Assembly: GCA_000831005.1 (NCBI GenBank)
Contig: CP007152.1
Span: 124,001 to 188,000, forward strand
DNA: 64,000 bases
Direction: 5' to 3'
From: Marinobacter salarius
GTDB lineage: Bacteria > Pseudomonadota > Gammaproteobacteria > Pseudomonadales > Oleiphilaceae
Shown: positions 9,799-21,136 of the stretch, one piece after another
Numbering within the stretch: position 1 is the first letter of the stretch
Layout of the letters: every line of letters begins with the position of its first letter
Notes under the pieces: generated by a model
The model's input: the letters and a program-made list of their open reading frames with translations, nothing else
What the model was told of the DNA's origin: nothing
Databases searched by the model: none
Program-made: the position numbers and the translations under genes

Positions 9799-10979
9799 AT
9801 GACAGTATCTGATCGCTGGCTACTGCCTGATGGCGTGGAAGACATCCTTCCGCCATTGGCTGGACAGATTGAATCCCTGCGCCGGGATGTAATGGATACC
9901 TGCCAGCGTTGGGGTTACCAGCTGGTTATCCCGCCGTTGATCGAATACCTCGAATCACTTTTTACGGGCACCGGGCACGACCTGGAGCTTCAGACCTTCA
10001 AGCTGACTGATCAGCTGACCGGCCGGATGATGGGGCTGCGTGCGGACATGACGCCGCAGGCCGCACGCATTGATGCCCATACCCTCGGCCAGGAAGGTAT
10101 TACGCGGCTGTGTTATGCCGGCCATGTGCTCCACACCCGACCGCGCCATATGCTGACAGGGCGCACGCCCATCCAGGCGGGTTGCGAGCTGTTTGGTAGC
10201 GCCTCCGAATCGGCGGATCTGGAAGTGATCAGCCTGATGCTTGAAACCCTGCGTGTATCGGGTTTGCCCAGAATCCATCTGGATCTTGCCCATGTCGCGA
10301 TCTACGAGACATTGGTTGGAGAGGCCGGGTTTGATCGCGATACCGGCGCGGCCATCTTTGATGCCATGGCCCGTAAGTCTGTGCCGGAACTGGATGAATT
10401 GCTGGGCGGGTGCCCACCGGGTTCTGCTGGCGGCATGCTCAGAGAACTGGCCAGAGTCAGCGGTGGGAAGGATGCCCTGCGTGAGGCAAAGCGCATTCTT
10501 GAAGGGGCGCCGGAACCGCTTCGTCAGGCGCTGGATCAACTGGATCGAGTGGCGGATATGCTGTCCGCGAGCTATCCAGAGGTAAGCTTCGGGTTCGATT
10601 TTTGTGAGCTTCGAGGATACAACTACCATACCGGGCTGGTGTTTGCGGCCTATGTGCCGGGGCATGGTGACGCGGTTGCCAAGGGCGGTCGCTACGATGC
10701 CATTGGCAGTGATTTCGGCCGTGCACGTCCGGCGACGGGCTTTAGTCTTGATATCCGTGCGCTGGTCTCACTTGGTCAGCGAACCGGCCGCGCTGGCAAG
10801 GCCATATGGGCGCATCCACCGAAGATCCTGCGCTGGATGGCGTGATTTCCGGCCTGCGGATGACGGAGACGGTTATCCGCGCCCTGCCGGAAGACGAGGG
10901 CGTTGATCCTGGCACGCGCAATTGCGATCGTGCCCTGGTGAAGCGAGACGGCCAGTGGGTCGTGGAGCAGTTGGACTGA
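9799..10979 (+). CDS. hisZ: ATP phosphoribosyltransferase regulatory subunit HisZ, frame broken
   Basis: Catalytically inactive HisRS-like protein that forms the first histidine-biosynthesis enzyme with short-form HisG. It starts MTVSDRWLLPDGVEDILPP and shows HisRS-like motifs (LRADMTPQAARI, GCELFGS, ELRGYNYHTGLVF, GGRYDAIG). At 10808-10811 one base is missing. The next frame continues ASTEDPALDGVISGLRMTETVIRALPEDEG... to a TGA at 10977-10979. Repaired length is about 393 residues. It lies upstream of purA, a common gammaproteobacterial pairing. An in-frame extension to 9667 has no support. Confidence 0.9.
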
Positions 10980-11052
10980 TGACCTTCGGGGTCGGGCCAC
11001 TCATTTACAGGTAAACCTGCGGGCACCCCATCAATTGGCGGGGCCGCACTGA

Positions 11053-12355
<1,303 letters not shown>

Positions 12356-12363
12356 CCTTCCTG

Positions 12364-12402
12364 GGTTGTCGCGGACACCTTCAGGGCTTGTCCGCGATAA
12401 CC
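12364..12402. terminator. Possible bidirectional hairpin between purA and cmoB
   Basis: GGTT-x-TCGCGGACA at 12364-12377 pairs with TGTCCGCGA-x-AACC at 12389-12402, a 13-bp stem with one mismatch. It lies where purA and cmoB converge and includes the last codons of cmoB. No clear T run follows on either strand, so terminator function is only inferred. Confidence 0.4.
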
Positions 12403-13376
12403 GTCGCCCTTTTCGGACCCGGATAACCTTCCACGGTCTTCGTTGGGTCGTCCGGGTCGAGAAAGTCCTGCAGCGACTGGAACTGCATCCAGTCAGTGCT
12501 GCGTTGCTCCTCGATCGTGGTTTCTGTCACATCCACCACGCGGGCGTTGCGAAAACCGGTTCGGTCCAGCCAGCGCAACAGAGTGTCGCAGCTGGGCAGG
12601 AACCAGACGTTGCGCATCCGGCCGTAGCGGTCCTCCGGCATCAGGCTGTAACCTTCCGGCCCATCCGCTATCAGCGTTTCCAGCACCAGTTCGCCACCCG
12701 GGCGGAGTGTGTCTTTCAGTTCCAGCAAGTGATCAAGTGGTGAGCGACGGTGGTAGAGCACACCCATTGAGAAAGTGGTGTCGAATGCTTCCAGCTTTGG
12801 CGGCAGATCCTCTACGCGCACTGGGAGCAGATCAATGCGCTGCTCCTGGCCTGCATACTGTTTGACGCTGAGAAACTGGAACAGGAATAACAGTCCCGGG
12901 TCGATGCCAATCACCCGGCCGGCTCCTTCGCCCAGCATGCGCCAACAGTGATAGCCAGAGCCGCAACCGACATCCAGTATCTGCCGACCACTCAGGTCTG
13001 ACAGGTAGGGAGCGACGCGGTCCCATTTCCAGTCAGAACGCCACTCGGTATCGATATAGGTGCCAAAGAATTCGAACGGGCCCTTACGCCAGGGCATCAG
13101 TCCTCTCAGCCCTTCTTCGAGCTTTGCACGTTCTTCTGTGCTGAGGGGCTGGTCGGAGTTCAGGGTAATGGCCGACTGGTTCAGGTTCGCCGTGGCATCA
13201 CCAATGTGGGGCAGGGTGTCCAGAGCCCGGTTCCATCGGGCAATATCCCCATGAGGGTTGTCGTCAAAGCGCTTTTGTAGCTGTTGCTGCAGTTGCTTTC
13301 GCCAGCGCTCAAGGCCACGGCTATCAAGATCGTCAAGCAGCGGGGCAAAGCACCCCTGCCAGTTGAAGGTCGTCAT
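12381..13376 (-). CDS. cmoB: tRNA U34 carboxymethyltransferase CmoB
   Basis: Uses carboxy-S-adenosylmethionine made by CmoA to convert ho5U34 to cmo5U34 in tRNA. 331 residues; an N-terminal helical region is followed by a Rossmann methyltransferase fold with motif I ILDVGCGSGYHCWRM and IGIDPGLLFLFQF, then SMGVLYHRRSPLDHL and ETTIEEQRSTDWM near the end. It starts 11 bp after cmoA ends, so the pair forms an operon. Intact. Confidence 0.97.
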   Translation of the reverse strand: MTTFNWQGCFAPLLDDLDSRGLERWRKQLQQQLQKRFDDNPHGDIARWNRALDTLPHIGDATANLNQSAITLNSDQPLSTEERAKLEEGLRGLMPWRKGPFEFFGTYIDTEWRSDWKWDRVAPYLSDLSGRQILDVGCGSGYHCWRMLGEGAGRVIGIDPGLLFLFQFLSVKQYAGQEQRIDLLPVRVEDLPPKLEAFDTTFSMGVLYHRRSPLDHLLELKDTLRPGGELVLETLIADGPEGYSLMPEDRYGRMRNVWFLPSCDTLLRWLDRTGFRNARVVDVTETTIEEQRSTDWMQFQSLQDFLDPDDPTKTVEGYPGPKRATVIADKP

Positions 13377-13387
13377 GGCGGCTCCGT

Positions 13388-14143
13388 TCAGTGCGATTTA
13401 ATGGCGAGCATGGAGACAAAGTTGAAACACTGGTACCACACCATAACCTGACTAAATCCTGCGTTTATCAGTCTCTCACGGTGTTCGGCCAGGGTTTCCG
13501 GTATCAGTACCTGTTCCAGGGCGGAACGCTTCTGACTGATCTCCAGGTCGGAATAGCCGTTGGCCCGTTTGAACTCGTGATGGAGTTGGGTCTGTGTCGA
13601 TTGCTCGTAATCGGATTCAAAGCGAATTTTCTCGGAGAGGATCAGTACTCCGCCGGGCAGTGTGGCGTCGGCGATGCGAGCCATCAGTTCTGCGCGTCTG
13701 TCTGGCGCCACGAACTGCAGTGTGAAGTTCAGGGTGGTCACCGACGCGTTCTCAATCGGGGTGTCGAGGATGTCCTCGCACCGCAGTGAAACCGGCAATG
13801 GGTGGTCGTCCAGAGCAATATAATGCTCGCAACGCTCAATCATGGCAGCCGAGTTGTCCACGCCTGTAAGGGTGCAGTCGCGGTCCCCAATGCCATGGCG
13901 CATGGCCAGAGTGGAGGCGCCGAGAGAGCAGCCGAGATCGTAGCAGTGACTGCCCGGGCGGGCATACTGTTCGGTGATCACTTCAATCATCGGAATAATC
14001 GTGGTGTAACCCGGTACTGAGCGCCGGATCATGTCCGGAAATACCCGAGCCACCGATGTGTCAAACCGGAATTCTCCGGTTTCCCGTTCAGTGGCGAACA
14101 GACGGTCCAGCGCCTGGCCCGGTTTTTTGTTCCTGTCAGCCAT
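13388..14143 (-). CDS. cmoA: Carboxy-S-adenosylmethionine synthase CmoA
   Basis: Makes carboxy-SAM from SAM and prephenate for CmoB. 251 residues from ATG 14143 (MADRNKKPGQALDRLF). Motifs: DLGCSLGASTLAM, GVDNSAAMIERC, TLNFTLQFV and EKIRFESD. The open frame continues upstream to 14467, but family length and the overlap with the preceding gene fix the start at 14143. The upstream small membrane protein gene ends at 14136, inside the cmoA start region, which suggests translational coupling. Confidence 0.96.
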   Translation of the reverse strand: MADRNKKPGQALDRLFATERETGEFRFDTSVARVFPDMIRRSVPGYTTIIPMIEVITEQYARPGSHCYDLGCSLGASTLAMRHGIGDRDCTLTGVDNSAAMIERCEHYIALDDHPLPVSLRCEDILDTPIENASVTTLNFTLQFVAPDRRAELMARIADATLPGGVLILSEKIRFESDYEQSTQTQLHHEFKRANGYSDLEISQKRSALEQVLIPETLAEHRERLINAGFSQVMVWYQCFNFVSMLAIKSH

Positions 14144-14507
14144 TGTCTGCTGGCTCCTGGCCCTCATGGACAGGCCTGTCGTGTGCGGGTGTCGGGCCTC
14201 GGCTGCAGCGTACGCCCCGGTTCTTGTAATCAACGAGGATGCCCCGGAACTCCGGGTCCACATCGGCGGCGATGGCCAGATACCCCTGTTCGCAGGCAGC
14301 GTGGAGTTCCGATGACTTGGGCGACATGCGGAACTCTTCGCCAGGTTTGATGTGAACGGCCTCAAATTCCCCCACCGGCACATGATCCTTATTCTCGGCG
14401 TGATCAATCCGCCCGCTGGCCTCCAAAACCACGATGGTAACGATGATGGTGGCAATGGCAGTGACAATCAGGCTGCGGACGGTAAATCGGGCCTCACTTT
14501 GGCTCAT
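14136..14507 (-). CDS. Hypothetical single-pass membrane protein
   Basis: 123 residues. One hydrophobic helix at about residues 10-29 (RSLIVTAIATIIVTIVVLEA) is followed by a polar domain with two Cys (AACEQGY and GVRCSRG), likely periplasmic. I do not recognise a family. It ends 8 bases inside the cmoA start and begins 34 bp after srkA ends, so it is probably cotranscribed with both, but nothing links its job to tRNA modification. Confidence 0.7.
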   Translation of the reverse strand: MSQSEARFTVRSLIVTAIATIIVTIVVLEASGRIDHAENKDHVPVGEFEAVHIKPGEEFRMSPKSSELHAACEQGYLAIAADVDPEFRGILVDYKNRGVRCSRGPTPAHDRPVHEGQEPADNG

Positions 14508-14540
14508 CGGTTGGTCTCCGGTCTGTCGGTAATAGTGGCC

Positions 14541-15539
14541 TCAATATTGGCCGGGTACATGAATGGAAGGGGCCTGTAGCGCCGCCAGTTGTTCCCGAAG
14601 TGACAGGATCTGGTCGGACCAGAAACGCGGCTGGGCAAACCAGGGGAAGAAACGCGGGAAGGCCGGGTCGTCCCAGCGCTTGGCCAGCCAGGTGCAGTGG
14701 GAAATCTGCCGGAAGCAGCGCATGGGTTCAATCAGATGACGCTCACGACGATTGAAATCGCGGAACATCTCGTAGCCTTCCAGTAGTTCACCAAATTGCT
14801 GGCCACGTTCAACGTCATCACCGTTCAGTAACAGCCACAAATCCTGAATCGCAGGCCCGGTACGGCAATCGTCCAGGTCGACAAACAGCATCTGTTCCTC
14901 GCGGCAGAGGATGTTGCCGGCGTGGCAGTCACCATGAATTCTCAGGGAGTGCACCTCGCCAGCGTCATCGATCCGACGGGCGCAGTGGTCGACAAGATCG
15001 GGAATCAGCGAGTCCCACGCTGGCCGAAGGTCATCTGGAATCCAGCGGTTTTCCGTAAGGAACCGATTGTTATCCTCAATGCCCGAAAGAATCGACATAA
15101 CCGGGCGATGGTTGAAGCTCAGTGTCACCGATATTGTGGAGCTGGCCCAGCCACTGGCCGAGGCGGTACAGGGTATCTGTCACGCTGGTGTCGGGCGCCT
15201 GCCCGCCCCGCTGCTGAAATACGGCAAACAGAAAGTCCCCGCAACGGCCCAGTGTATCGCCGGAGGCATAGCCATGGGCGCCACGACCGGAATATCGGCG
15301 TTGAGCAACTGGACGGTAAACTGATGTTCTTCCCGGATCTGGGCTTCGCTCCAGCGCCCCGGACGGTAAAACTTGGCGATTACCGGTGGCTGGTCTTCAA
15401 TACCAATCTGGTAAACACGGTTCTCGTAGCTGTTGAGGGCAAACAGGCGTCCACTGACCACAAATCCGGCGTCTTCCAGGGCATCAAGAATGGTATCGGG
15501 GGTAAGGGCGTCGTAAGGATGGCTGGAGGTTTCGGTCAT
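14541..15539 (-). CDS. srkA: Stress response serine/threonine kinase SrkA (YihE), frame broken twice
   Basis: Eukaryotic-like kinase that protects cells against envelope and oxidative stress. The N-terminal part (from 15539) has ALNSYENRVYQIG and AKFYRPGRWSEAQIREEHQF. The C-terminal part has the catalytic loop RIHGDCHAGNIL, the metal-binding FVDLDDCRTGP and DLWLLLNGDD. Between them one base is missing near 15272 (restores MGYASGDTLGRCGDFLFAVF) and two near 15115 (restore TELFNHRPVMSIL, matching the HRP block of E. coli SrkA). Repaired length is about 333 residues, as in the family. Probably a sequence error. Confidence 0.9.
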
Positions 15540-15548
15540 AAATAAGGT

Positions 15549-15971
15549 TTAGTATCTCGAATTCTGTTGGGACTTCATGCTGGCGAGGTGATACCAGTTT
15601 TCGTCCAGTTCCCATCGCACCCGATCAATGCCAGACGCGCTGAGGACGATGTTGCCTGCCTGGGCCTGGACCTGGGCCAGTTCACGCTCGGCCCGTTGCC
15701 AGTCACGATCATTGTCTCCCAGGTTACGCATGCTCGGAAAAATGGTGGTGAGTGCTTCGTGCGTCGAGGTTTCATGGGAGCGCAGTGAGCTCATGATGGC
15801 GGTCCCTCCTTCAACCCGGAGAACGCGATGCTGATAAGGATAGTTGGCCACCATTTCATCGGCCTTCAGTGCCTGGTTCAGGCTGATGACTTCAAAGCCT
15901 CGCCAGCCAAGCCAGCCAACAAATATGGCCGCCACCAGCATTACAATAATAAACTGCTTCCTGTCAGACAT
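15549..15971 (-). CDS. Hypothetical single-pass membrane protein
   Basis: 140 residues from ATG 15971 (MSDRKQFIIVMLVAAIFVGW), preceded by AGGGA. One N-terminal transmembrane helix (about residues 6-25) is followed by a soluble helical domain, probably periplasmic, with no Cys. An in-frame start at 15995 is less likely. It ends 9 bp before srkA begins. I do not recognise the family; the position suggests an envelope-related partner of srkA, which is only inference. Confidence 0.7.
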   Translation of the reverse strand: MSDRKQFIIVMLVAAIFVGWLGWRGFEVISLNQALKADEMVANYPYQHRVLRVEGGTAIMSSLRSHETSTHEALTTIFPSMRNLGDNDRDWQRAERELAQVQAQAGNIVLSASGIDRVRWELDENWYHLASMKSQQNSRY

Positions 15972-16116
15972 CGGTTCCCTGCTCCGTGCACTCAATTCAC
16001 GGCCAAGTATAACGTTTCGGGGGCGACACCGTAATGCGATTCGGGCTTTTTAGCCAACGAGCGTGTTGGTGATGCTGACAAACGATCGAAACACAACGCG
16101 GGTGACGTTAAAGCAG

Positions 16117-17231
16117 ATGACAGGGCGAGACATAGTACAGGCAGATACCGTGGTCGTCGGTGCCGGCATTGTCGGCCTCGCAGTGGCCAGGACGCTGGCC
16201 AAGCAGGGCAGGGAGGTGCTGGTGCTGGAATCCGGCGCTCACTTTGGCGAAGGGGTGTCGTCCCGCAATAGTGAGGTTATCCATGCTGGGATCTACTATC
16301 CCGAGGACTCCCTCAAGGCCCGGTTGTGTGTTCGTGGTCGTCGGATGTTGTATGAGTACTGTCAGACCCGTGGCATCGACCACCGCAAAACCGGCAAGTG
16401 GATTGTGGCCAATGGCGCGTCGCAGGTGGAGAGGCTCGACACTATCGCCAGTCAGGCCCTTCGCAACGGTGTTCCGCTCCAGCGGGTAACCCGCAGGGCC
16501 TGCGGGTGTCTCTGCCGGACGTGACCGCCCAGGAGGCGTTGTACTCACCGGAAACGGGCATTGTAGACAGTCATGGTGTGATGCTGTCGTTGCTGGGAGA
16601 GCTGGAGGACTACGGTGGCCATTTGGTCCGCCAGGCGCCTGTAGAACATGCGGCGACCTGTGACGGAGAGCATCGGTTGCAGGTTGGAGGGCCGGCGCCC
16701 TGTGAGCTCAGGGCGCAACGGGTGGTGAACGCAGCCGGCCTCGGAGCAGTACCATTGGCCACGAGCTGGCAGGGAGTGCCAGCGGATATCGCGCCCCGCC
16801 AGTGGCTGGCCCGAGGTGTCTACTTCAGCTATTCCGGTCGCCACCCCTTCCGTTCATTGGTATACCCGATCCCTGAACCAGGCGGCCTCGGCGTTCACCT
16901 GACGCTTGATCTAGCGGGCCAGGCTCGATTCGGGCCCGATGTTGAATGGATAGAGCGAGTGGACCTCTCGGTTGACCCCGGTCGGGCAAGGTCGTTTGCT
17001 GAAAGTATTCGCCGTTGGTGGCCAGCATTGGACGAGTCCCGCCTGCAGCCCGCCTATGCCGGCATTCGTCCCAAGCTTGCTGGCCCGGATGGTGGGTTTG
17101 CGGATTTCCGGATCGCCGGAGAACGTCGGCACGGTGTTGCCGGACTGGTGCACCTGTTCGGCATTGAGTCGCCGGGATTAACGGCTGCTTTGGCCATTGC
17201 GGATGAAGTGGCAGGGCAGCTTGCCGACTAA
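16117..17231 (+). CDS. FAD-dependent oxidoreductase (L-2-hydroxyglutarate oxidase-like), frame broken
   Basis: DAO-type flavoprotein. The dinucleotide-binding motif [16 protein letters not shown] is near the N-terminus, followed by [15 protein letters not shown], typical of the LhgO-like group. The second part has [27 protein letters not shown] and a C-terminal [15 protein letters not shown]. One base missing at about 16486-16489 joins them ([15 protein letters not shown]). About 371 residues. The substrate cannot be told from sequence; 2-hydroxyglutarate is only the nearest guess. It stands alone between a divergent small gene and convergent comF. Confidence 0.82.
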
Positions 17232-17246
17232 TGCGTTTGCATACCT

Positions 17247-18025
17247 TTATCCGGGGGTTCTTGCCAGCGCCCAGATCTGAACCTCCCTGGCGCCGGCCTC
17301 AAGCAGCACTTCAGTCAGGCTTCGTGCAGTGGCGCCGGTGGTGACCACGTCATCAACGATGGCAATACTGGCCGGTGGTATACGGGTAACCTGGTAGATT
17401 CCCCGCAGGTTGGCCAGGCGCTCTTCGCGGTTCAGTCCTCGTTGTGGCCGGGTGCGCCGGTTCCTGACGACAAGGTCAGCGCTCCAGGGAATGCCCGATT
17501 GACGGCTGATGTGCTCTGCAATATCCGCCGCTTGATTGAATCCTCGTTTTCGTCGACGGGCCGGATGCATCGGGCTGGCCAGAAGCAGGTCCGGCGTGCG
17601 TTCAGGATGGGTCTCCAGCATCAATGTCAGATGAGTGCTCAGATCCTGGATCAGGGGGCGGGCATAGGCGCGTTGGCCATTGTATTTGTAGCGCTGGACC
17701 ATACCGTCAACCGGGAATCGATAGCGCCAGGGCGCGACGATTCGGCTGAAGGGCGGTGGGTCTTTCAGGCACTGACCGCAGATGAGTTCATCGCCAGCGT
17801 AGGCGATAGGCAGTGCGCAGCAGCGGCAGTGCGAGTGGTTGGCGGGCAAGTCCTGCCGGCAGGGAGTGCAGAGCCGAAATGGGCATGCGGTTCCAGGCAG
17901 GCCACGCATTGCCCGCCGCGCAGCTGAAATAAGCCCTTGATGCTGATTTGAGCGCGCGGAATCCGTTTCGCGCTGTTAACCTTTGGTGTGATCAAGGTTG
18001 ACAGCGATTTCAGTCCCTTTATCAT
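17247..18025 (-). CDS. comF: ComF family phosphoribosyltransferase-like protein, frame broken
   Basis: Family associated with DNA uptake. From 17909 down: a zinc-ribbon-like Cys set (CTPC, CRCC, CGQC) and a PRTase fold with SPMHPARRRKRGFNQ and the PRPP loop IVDDVVTTGATARS. Further N-terminal sequence with CVAC lies in another frame (GLFQLRGGQCVACLEPHAHF); one G missing near 17874 joins it as HFGLCTPC. The start is uncertain. The first ATG at 18025 would overlap the bioB promoter and BirA operator, so a later start is possible. Divergent from bioB, as in Pseudomonas. Confidence 0.82.
17974..18003. promoter_or_regulatory. Putative BirA operator controlling the biotin operon
   Basis: TGTTAACC (17974-17981), 14 bases, then GGTTGACA (17996-18003): an inverted repeat that extends to GCTGTTAACCTT / AAGGTTGACAGC with one mismatch. 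It closely resembles the known BirA operator shape (TTGTTAACC or TTGTAAACC, 14-16 bases, then its complement). The right half covers the -35 hexamer of the predicted bioB promoter, so biotinoyl-AMP-bound BirA would block transcription. BirA itself is not in the window. Confidence 0.8.
17998..18025 (+). promoter_or_regulatory. Predicted sigma-70 promoter of bioBFHCD
   Basis: -35 TTGACA at 17998-18003, a 16-bp spacer, and -10 TATCAT at 18020-18025. Transcription would start near 18032, about 40 bases before the bioB ATG. The -35 is embedded in the BirA-type operator. Confidence 0.7.
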
Positions 18026-18074
18026 CTGTTCAATCCGTAAACCAGAATCCCGGTAAAGTTAACAGGACTGAATC

Positions 18075-19181
18075 ATGACTGCCACCGCACACGCCGATGC
18101 ACCCTCTATAGCGCCTTCTACCGCGCCTTCTACCTCACCGCGCCACGATTGGACCATGCAGGAAGCCCGTGCGTTGTTCGAACTGCCATTCAATGACCTG
18201 GTGTTCCGGGCTCAGAGCGTCCATCGTGAGCATTTCGACCCGAATGAAGTGCAGATCAGCACGCTCCTGTCCATCAAGACCGGTGCCTGCCCGGAGGACT
18301 GTAAATACTGTCCCCAGAGCGGTCATTACAACACCGGCCTGGAAAAGGAAAAACTGCTGGAAATTGAAAAAGTGGTTGCTGAGGCCAAGGCCGCCAAGGC
18401 AAAGGGCGCGTCCCGTTTCTGTATGGGGGCGGCCTGGCGTAGCCCGTCGAAGAAAAACATGGAATATGTCGTGGATATGGTGCGCCAGGTGAAATCCCTG
18501 GGCCTGGAAACCTGCATGACTCTCGGCATGCTGAAGCAGGAACAGGCCGACGAGCTGGCCGAAGCCGGGCTGGATTACTACAACCACAATCTGGATACGT
18601 CCGAAAAGTACTACAGCCATATCATTACCACCCGCACCTATCAGGACCGGCTGGACACCCTCGAGAATGTCCGTAATGCAGGCATGAAAGTATGCTGCGG
18701 CGGCATCGTGGGCATGGGAGAAGACCCTGACGATCGTGCTGGCCTTCTGGTTCAGTTGGCGAATCTGCCCCACCATCCGGAGAGCGTGCCGGTGAACATG
18801 CTGGTGAAGGTGGCAGGAACGCCGATGGAAAATGTGGAAGATCTGGACCCGTTCGACTTTATCCGCACCATCGCTGTTGCTCGGATCATGATGCCTGCCT
18901 CGCACGTGCGATTGTCTGCGGGCCGTGAAAATATGAATGAGCAGATGCAGTCCCTGTGCTTCCTGGCTGGTGCGAACTCGATTTTCTATGGCGAGAAGCT
19001 GCTGACGACCGCCAACCCCGAGGCGGATGCGGACCGCGAGTTGTTCAAGCGTCTGGGCATTCGGCCTGAAGAGCGCGAGCAGTCCTGCACCGAACAGGAA
19101 GCGGAAGAAGCTATCGTTGAAGCGGTCGAATACGAACAGACCCGTCACATGTTCTACGATGCCACCCGTGAGTCTGCATAG
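18075..19181 (+). CDS. bioB: Biotin synthase BioB
   Basis: Radical SAM enzyme inserting sulfur into dethiobiotin. 368 residues. After a Pro/Ser/Thr/Ala-rich tail (first about 22 residues) comes [21 protein letters not shown], then the cluster motif [10 protein letters not shown] (CxxxCxxC), [19 protein letters not shown] and SAGRENM. ATG 18075 is preceded by AGGA. The C-terminal extension rich in Glu is common in this family. First gene of the biotin operon, with an operator-bearing promoter upstream. Confidence 0.98.
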   Translation: MTATAHADAPSIAPSTAPSTSPRHDWTMQEARALFELPFNDLVFRAQSVHREHFDPNEVQISTLLSIKTGACPEDCKYCPQSGHYNTGLEKEKLLEIEKVVAEAKAAKAKGASRFCMGAAWRSPSKKNMEYVVDMVRQVKSLGLETCMTLGMLKQEQADELAEAGLDYYNHNLDTSEKYYSHIITTRTYQDRLDTLENVRNAGMKVCCGGIVGMGEDPDDRAGLLVQLANLPHHPESVPVNMLVKVAGTPMENVEDLDPFDFIRTIAVARIMMPASHVRLSAGRENMNEQMQSLCFLAGANSIFYGEKLLTTANPEADADRELFKRLGIRPEEREQSCTEQEAEEAIVEAVEYEQTRHMFYDATRESA

Positions 19182-19209
19182 GCAGGCAGCATGTCTGTGA
19201 GGGCTGGCC

Positions 19210-20387
19210 ATGCGTGACTTTGCAGCAGAGCTGGAAGAGCGAAAACAGGCGGGGCTTTACCGCACCCGCCGCCAGATCAGCGGCCCCCAGCAGCCCGCGT
19301 TGGTTTCCGATGGCGTGCCGCTACTGTCGTTCTGCAGCAACGATTACCTGGGGCTGGCGAATCACCCCGGGATTATCAAGGCTGCCACTGAGGCCATGCC
19401 AAACACCGGTTTTGGCGGCGCCGCTTCGCATCTGATTTGCGGTCACCACGATGCCCACCACCAACTGGAACTGCGGCTAGCGGAATTTACCCGCCGCAGT
19501 GCTGCGCTGTTTTTTTCGACCGGCTACATGGCCAATATGGGCGTTATCTCTGCGCTGGCTGGCCGTGGCGATACCATCTTCTCTGATCGCCTGAACCATG
19601 CTCCATCATCGATGGTTGTGTTCTCAGCCGCGCCAGGGTGCGTCGTTATCGCCACGGTGATATGAGTGCCCTTGCTGACATGCTTGCCGCTACCGGTGGC
19701 CACAAGTTGGTGGTGACAGACGGCGTATTCAGCATGGATGGGGATATCGCGCCATTGAGGGAGTTGGCGGCACTGTGCCGGGCGCACGAGGCCCTTCTGG
19801 TGGTGGATGACGCCCATGGTTTGGGCGTCCTGGGGCCTCAGGGGCGGGGCAGCCTGATGGAGCAGGGATTGTCCGAGGAGGACGTGCCCATATTGATCGG
19901 CACCCTGGGCAAGGCTGTGGGCACCAGTGGCGCCTTTGTGGCTGGCCCCCAGCTGCTGATGGATTATCTGGTACAGAAGGCCCGCACCTACATCTACACC
20001 ACCGCCATGCCTCCGGTCATCGCTCTGGCCACCTGTGCCAGCCTTGACCTGATCGAACGGGAAGATGGCCGTCGCAGTCACCTGCAGATGCTGATATCAG
20101 AGTTTCGCCAGGAGGCATCGGCACTGGGTTATGAGTTGATGCCATCGCGCACACCAATTCAGCCAATCATGGTGGGCGACAACTGGGCAGCCCTGGCATT
20201 GAGTCAGGCCCTGGAGGAGAGGGGGCTAATGGTTACGGCGATCAGGCCGCCGACTGTGCCGGAAGGTCAGGCTCGTTTGCGGGTCACCTTCAGCGCTGCG
20301 CACTCTTCGGAAGACCTGGCAACGTTGCTGTCCGCATTGGCGGACTGCCGTTCACTACTGAACAGGCCCTCTGCAGAGGTGGTATGA
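19210..20387 (+). CDS. bioF: 8-amino-7-oxononanoate synthase BioF, frame broken
   Basis: PLP enzyme joining pimeloyl-ACP and alanine. First frame: FCSNDYLGLANHPGI, HLICGHHDAHHQLE and FFSTGYMANMGV. The second frame holds DGVFSMDGDIAPL, VDDAHGLGVLG, the PLP lysine in IGTLGKAVGTSGAF and a normal C-terminus. One T missing near 19602 joins them as DRLNHASIIDGCVLSRARVRRYRHGD. Repaired length is about 392 residues. The stop overlaps the bioH start (ATGA). Confidence 0.93.
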
Positions 20388-21136
20388 ACGCTGTGGAATC
20401 ACGAATCCCGCTGGTGGTTGTGGGTGGTTGGGGTGTCGATGCCGCCATGTTGCTTCCGTTGTTTGATCGTTGGCCAGGGGAGATTCATCTGATATCGCTG
20501 AACGACGCCTTGATGTCCCGATGCGACTCGATCACGGGGGTGGCGGATTATCTGCTGGAGCGTTATCCGTGCCCGTCAGTTTGGGCGGGTTGGTCCCAGG
20601 GGGCGCAGGTGGTAATGGCGGCTGCCTCACGCAGTTGTCCCCAGGTCCGCAAGGCAATCACTCTGGCGGGGTTTCCCCGCTTTGTGGCTGGGGAGCAGTG
20701 GTCCACAGGGATGGAAGTGGATACTTTTGAGACATTCCGGGAACAGGTGTCGCAAAACGCCGGCCTTGCCTGGCGGCGCTTTCAGCGACTTTTGATTCAC
20801 GGCAGCCATGATGAGTCGCAAGCCCGGCAGGAACTGCGCCCCTGGCTTGCGCGAGGGCCTTCTGTCAGCGACGTGAACCTGGTTCGGGGCCTGGACTGGT
20901 TGGGCAGCGAAGATCAGCGGTCTCTGTGGGGTGCTTTACCAGTGCCGACGCTGCATCTTCAGGCGAGCAACGATGTGGTCGTTGAATGTTGGGAGCACTC
21001 GTTTCATCCGTCTCCAGCCGCCAAGGTCGTTAGGGTAACCGGTATGACCCATTGGCCTCGAGGGCAGGCGCTTTCGCGTTGCCATGACGAAATCCTTCAG
21101 TTTGTTTTCGGCAAGGAGGTTGAATGGACCCTGTAA
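20384..21136 (+). CDS. bioH: Pimeloyl-ACP methyl ester carboxylesterase BioH
   Basis: Alpha/beta hydrolase that ends the BioC-dependent pimeloyl route by removing the methyl ester. 250 residues. The nucleophile elbow is GWSQGAQ (GxSxG) at about residue 68; a late Asp (ASNDVVV) and His (GMTHWPRG) complete the triad. Its sequence is diverged from E. coli BioH, so the assignment rests on the hydrolase fold and its place between bioF and bioC. Starts at ATG 20384 overlapping the bioF stop. Confidence 0.9.
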   Translation: MNAVESRIPLVVVGGWGVDAAMLLPLFDRWPGEIHLISLNDALMSRCDSITGVADYLLERYPCPSVWAGWSQGAQVVMAAASRSCPQVRKAITLAGFPRFVAGEQWSTGMEVDTFETFREQVSQNAGLAWRRFQRLLIHGSHDESQARQELRPWLARGPSVSDVNLVRGLDWLGSEDQRSLWGALPVPTLHLQASNDVVVECWEHSFHPSPAAKVVRVTGMTHWPRGQALSRCHDEILQFVFGKEVEWTL

